DNA from: Brevibacterium oceani
GTDB lineage: Bacteria; Actinomycetota; Actinomycetes; Actinomycetales; Brevibacteriaceae
DNA: 64,000 nucleotides
Assembly (NCBI RefSeq): GCF_013623835.1
Contig: NZ_JABKDE010000002.1
Location: 248,001 to 312,000 of the forward strand
Direction of reading: 5' to 3'
Shown here: one piece after another, positions 62,738-64,000 of the stretch
Position numbering within the stretch: the stretch's first letter is position 1
Layout: each line of letters begins with the position of its first letter
Notes under the pieces: generated by a model
Databases searched by the model: none
What the model saw: only the letters and a program-made list of their open reading frames with translations
What the model was told of the DNA's origin: nothing
Position numbers and translations under genes: made by a program

Positions 62738-64000
62738 GTGGCGAGATTGCAGGAGATCCCGGCGGAATTCGCCGACGACGACTCCGTCTACGAGTCCTTC
62801 GGCGAATACTGCGCGGAGATCGGCGTCGAACCCTATCCGGCCCAGGACGAGGCGTTCCTCACCATCCTCGCCGGAGACAACACGATCATGGCCACCCCGA
62901 CAGGCTCCGGGAAGTCACTCGTCGCGCTCTTCGCCCTCTACCAGTCCTACACTCGCGGCATCCGCGCCTACTACACGGCCCCGCTCAAGGCACTCGTCAG
63001 CGAGAAGTTCTTCTCCCTCATCGGCGCGCTCGGTGCCGAGAACGTCGGCATGATCACCGGCGACTCCACCGTCAACGGGGATGCTCCGGTCATCTGCGCC
63101 ACGGCAGAGATCCTCGCGAATCAGTCGCTGCGCGAGGGCGGACTGCTCGACGCGGGAATGGTCGTCATGGACGAGTTCCACTACGTCTCCGACCCCTCTC
63201 GCGGCTGGGCATGGCAGGTGCCGCTGCTCGAGATGCCGCAGGCACAGTTCGTCCTCATGTCCGCCACACTCGGCGACACCACGGAGATCCAGCGGACGAT
63301 GCGGGAGACCACGGGCCGCGATTCCTCCGTCATCACCTCCGCGACGCGACCAGTGCCGCTCGAATACGAGTACTCGACCGAGACGCTCTCGGACACGCTG
63401 CGCGCACTCGTCCGGGGCGACAAGGCCCCCGTCTACGTGGTCTCCTATTCGCAGAGCGGTGCGATCGACCTCGCCACGAATCTGCTCTCGGTCGATCTCG
63501 CCTCGAAGGAGCAGAAAGCCGCCGTCGCGGAGGCGATCAAAGGCTTCGCCTTCTCCAAAGGGTTCGGGCAGAACCTGCGCAAGCTGCTCCTCCACGGAGT
63601 CGGCGTCCACCACGCCGGGATGCTGCCGAAGTACCGCCGCCTCGTCGAACAGCTCGCCCTCAAGGGCCTCCTGCTCGTCATCTCCGGCACGGACACCCTC
63701 GGGGTGGGCATCAATGTGCCCATCCGGTCGGTACTGCTGACCGGGCTGACGAAGTTCGACGGACGCAAGATGCGCAGGCTCAGCGTCCGCGAATTCCAGC
63801 AGCTGGCCGGACGCGCCGGCCGTGCGGGCTTCGACACCCGCGGGTACGTCATCGCCCAGGCTCCCGAACACGTCGTCGACAACCTCAGGGCCGAGGCGAA
63901 GGCGGCGAACGATGACAAGAAGAAAAAGAAGAAGGTGAAGAAGAAGGCGGCGCCGGCCGGATTCGTCGGCTGGTCTGAAGAGACCTTCGACAAACTCATC
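62738..64000 (+). CDS. DEAD/DEAH-box helicase, DUF3516-type (5' part)
   Basis: Partial, 421 codons, running off the window. I start it at GTG 62738 (VARLQEIPAEFADDDSVYE), with AAAGG 13 nt upstream. Superfamily 2 (Ski2-like) motifs: Walker A ATPTGSGKSLVA (about residue 52-60), Ia APLKALVSEK, motif II MDEFHYVSD (DEFH, about 144), III LMSATLG, V GTDTLGVGINVP, VI QQLAGRAGRAGFD. A lysine-rich stretch (DDKKKKKKVKKK, about 391-402) interrupts the second RecA domain. Actinobacterial homologues carry a C-terminal DUF3516 region, beyond this window. RNA or DNA substrate is not known. Confidence 0.88.
   Translation, partial: MARLQEIPAEFADDDSVYESFGEYCAEIGVEPYPAQDEAFLTILAGDNTIMATPTGSGKSLVALFALYQSYTRGIRAYYTAPLKALVSEKFFSLIGALGAENVGMITGDSTVNGDAPVICATAEILANQSLREGGLLDAGMVVMDEFHYVSDPSRGWAWQVPLLEMPQAQFVLMSATLGDTTEIQRTMRETTGRDSSVITSATRPVPLEYEYSTETLSDTLRALVRGDKAPVYVVSYSQSGAIDLATNLLSVDLASKEQKAAVAEAIKGFAFSKGFGQNLRKLLLHGVGVHHAGMLPKYRRLVEQLALKGLLLVISGTDTLGVGINVPIRSVLLTGLTKFDGRKMRRLSVREFQQLAGRAGRAGFDTRGYVIAQAPEHVVDNLRAEAKAANDDKKKKKKVKKKAAPAGFVGWSEETFDKLI

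Overview
The window is 64 kb of high-G+C chromosomal DNA from an actinobacterium. Third codon positions are almost always G or C, and ATG/GTG starts with 4-nt ATGA/GTGA overlaps are common. Lineage markers are mIHF before gmk, an ANTAR response regulator of the PdtaR type, dephospho-CoA kinase fused to a GrpB domain, a PriA with a ruined Walker A motif, the HGxxPAAW and TIGR02234-type proteins in the trp operon, and a DUF3516-type helicase. Gene order resembles Micrococcales; Brevibacterium is my best guess, but it is inferred and not proven here. There is no prophage, IS element, CRISPR array or obvious transferred island. This is core chromosome.

Layout. 1-6.6 kb: end of alaS, ruvX, mltG, then shikimate genes aroE, aroC, aroK, aroB with an A24 peptidase between aroE and aroC. 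6.6-7.8 kb: efp-nusB. 7.8-16.5 kb: the UMP operon pyrR-pyrB-pyrC-(PH-like protein)-carA-carB-pyrF, preceded by a PyrR-binding leader. 16.5-25.4 kb: mihF-gmk-rpoZ-coaBC-metK-priA-fmt-rsmB-rpe, then pnuC. 26.2-38.2 kb: hisE-hisG, a PH-like protein, a CoA-transferase and a biotin-dependent carboxyltransferase inserted in the his genes, hisF-hisI, then trpE, two small membrane proteins, trpC-trpB-trpA and an Lgt-like gene. 38.3-46.1 kb: gltBD and pyk. 46.3-50 kb: a dicarboxylate/amino-acid symporter, a GNAT, tRNA-Leu(CAA), pdtaR and a hotdog thioesterase. 50.1-64 kb: polA, a methyltransferase, rpsA, a polytopic membrane protein, coaE, uvrB, a riboswitch-controlled terC, yciI and the start of a large helicase.

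How the genes work together. The shikimate genes supply chorismate to trpE. gltBD and carAB handle glutamine and glutamate nitrogen. The pyr and gmk genes supply nucleotides. coaBC, coaE, metK and pnuC supply cofactors. Much of the rest is translation and DNA repair housekeeping (efp, nusB, fmt, rsmB, rpsA; polA, uvrB, ruvX, priA).

Most of the interest lies outside the proteins. Nine genes show a TAGNNT box ending exactly 6-7 nt before the start codon, the arrangement of leaderless transcripts. A PyrR RNA motif overlaps the pyrR ribosome-binding site. A yybP-ykoY (Mn2+) riboswitch precedes terC. Perfect palindromes lie in or next to the gltB and rpsA promoters. A 31-bp perfect hairpin plus six 20-nt tandem repeats lie behind polA. 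The gene at the usual lgt position lacks the Lgt signature. I did not find a convincing wholly new multi-gene system.
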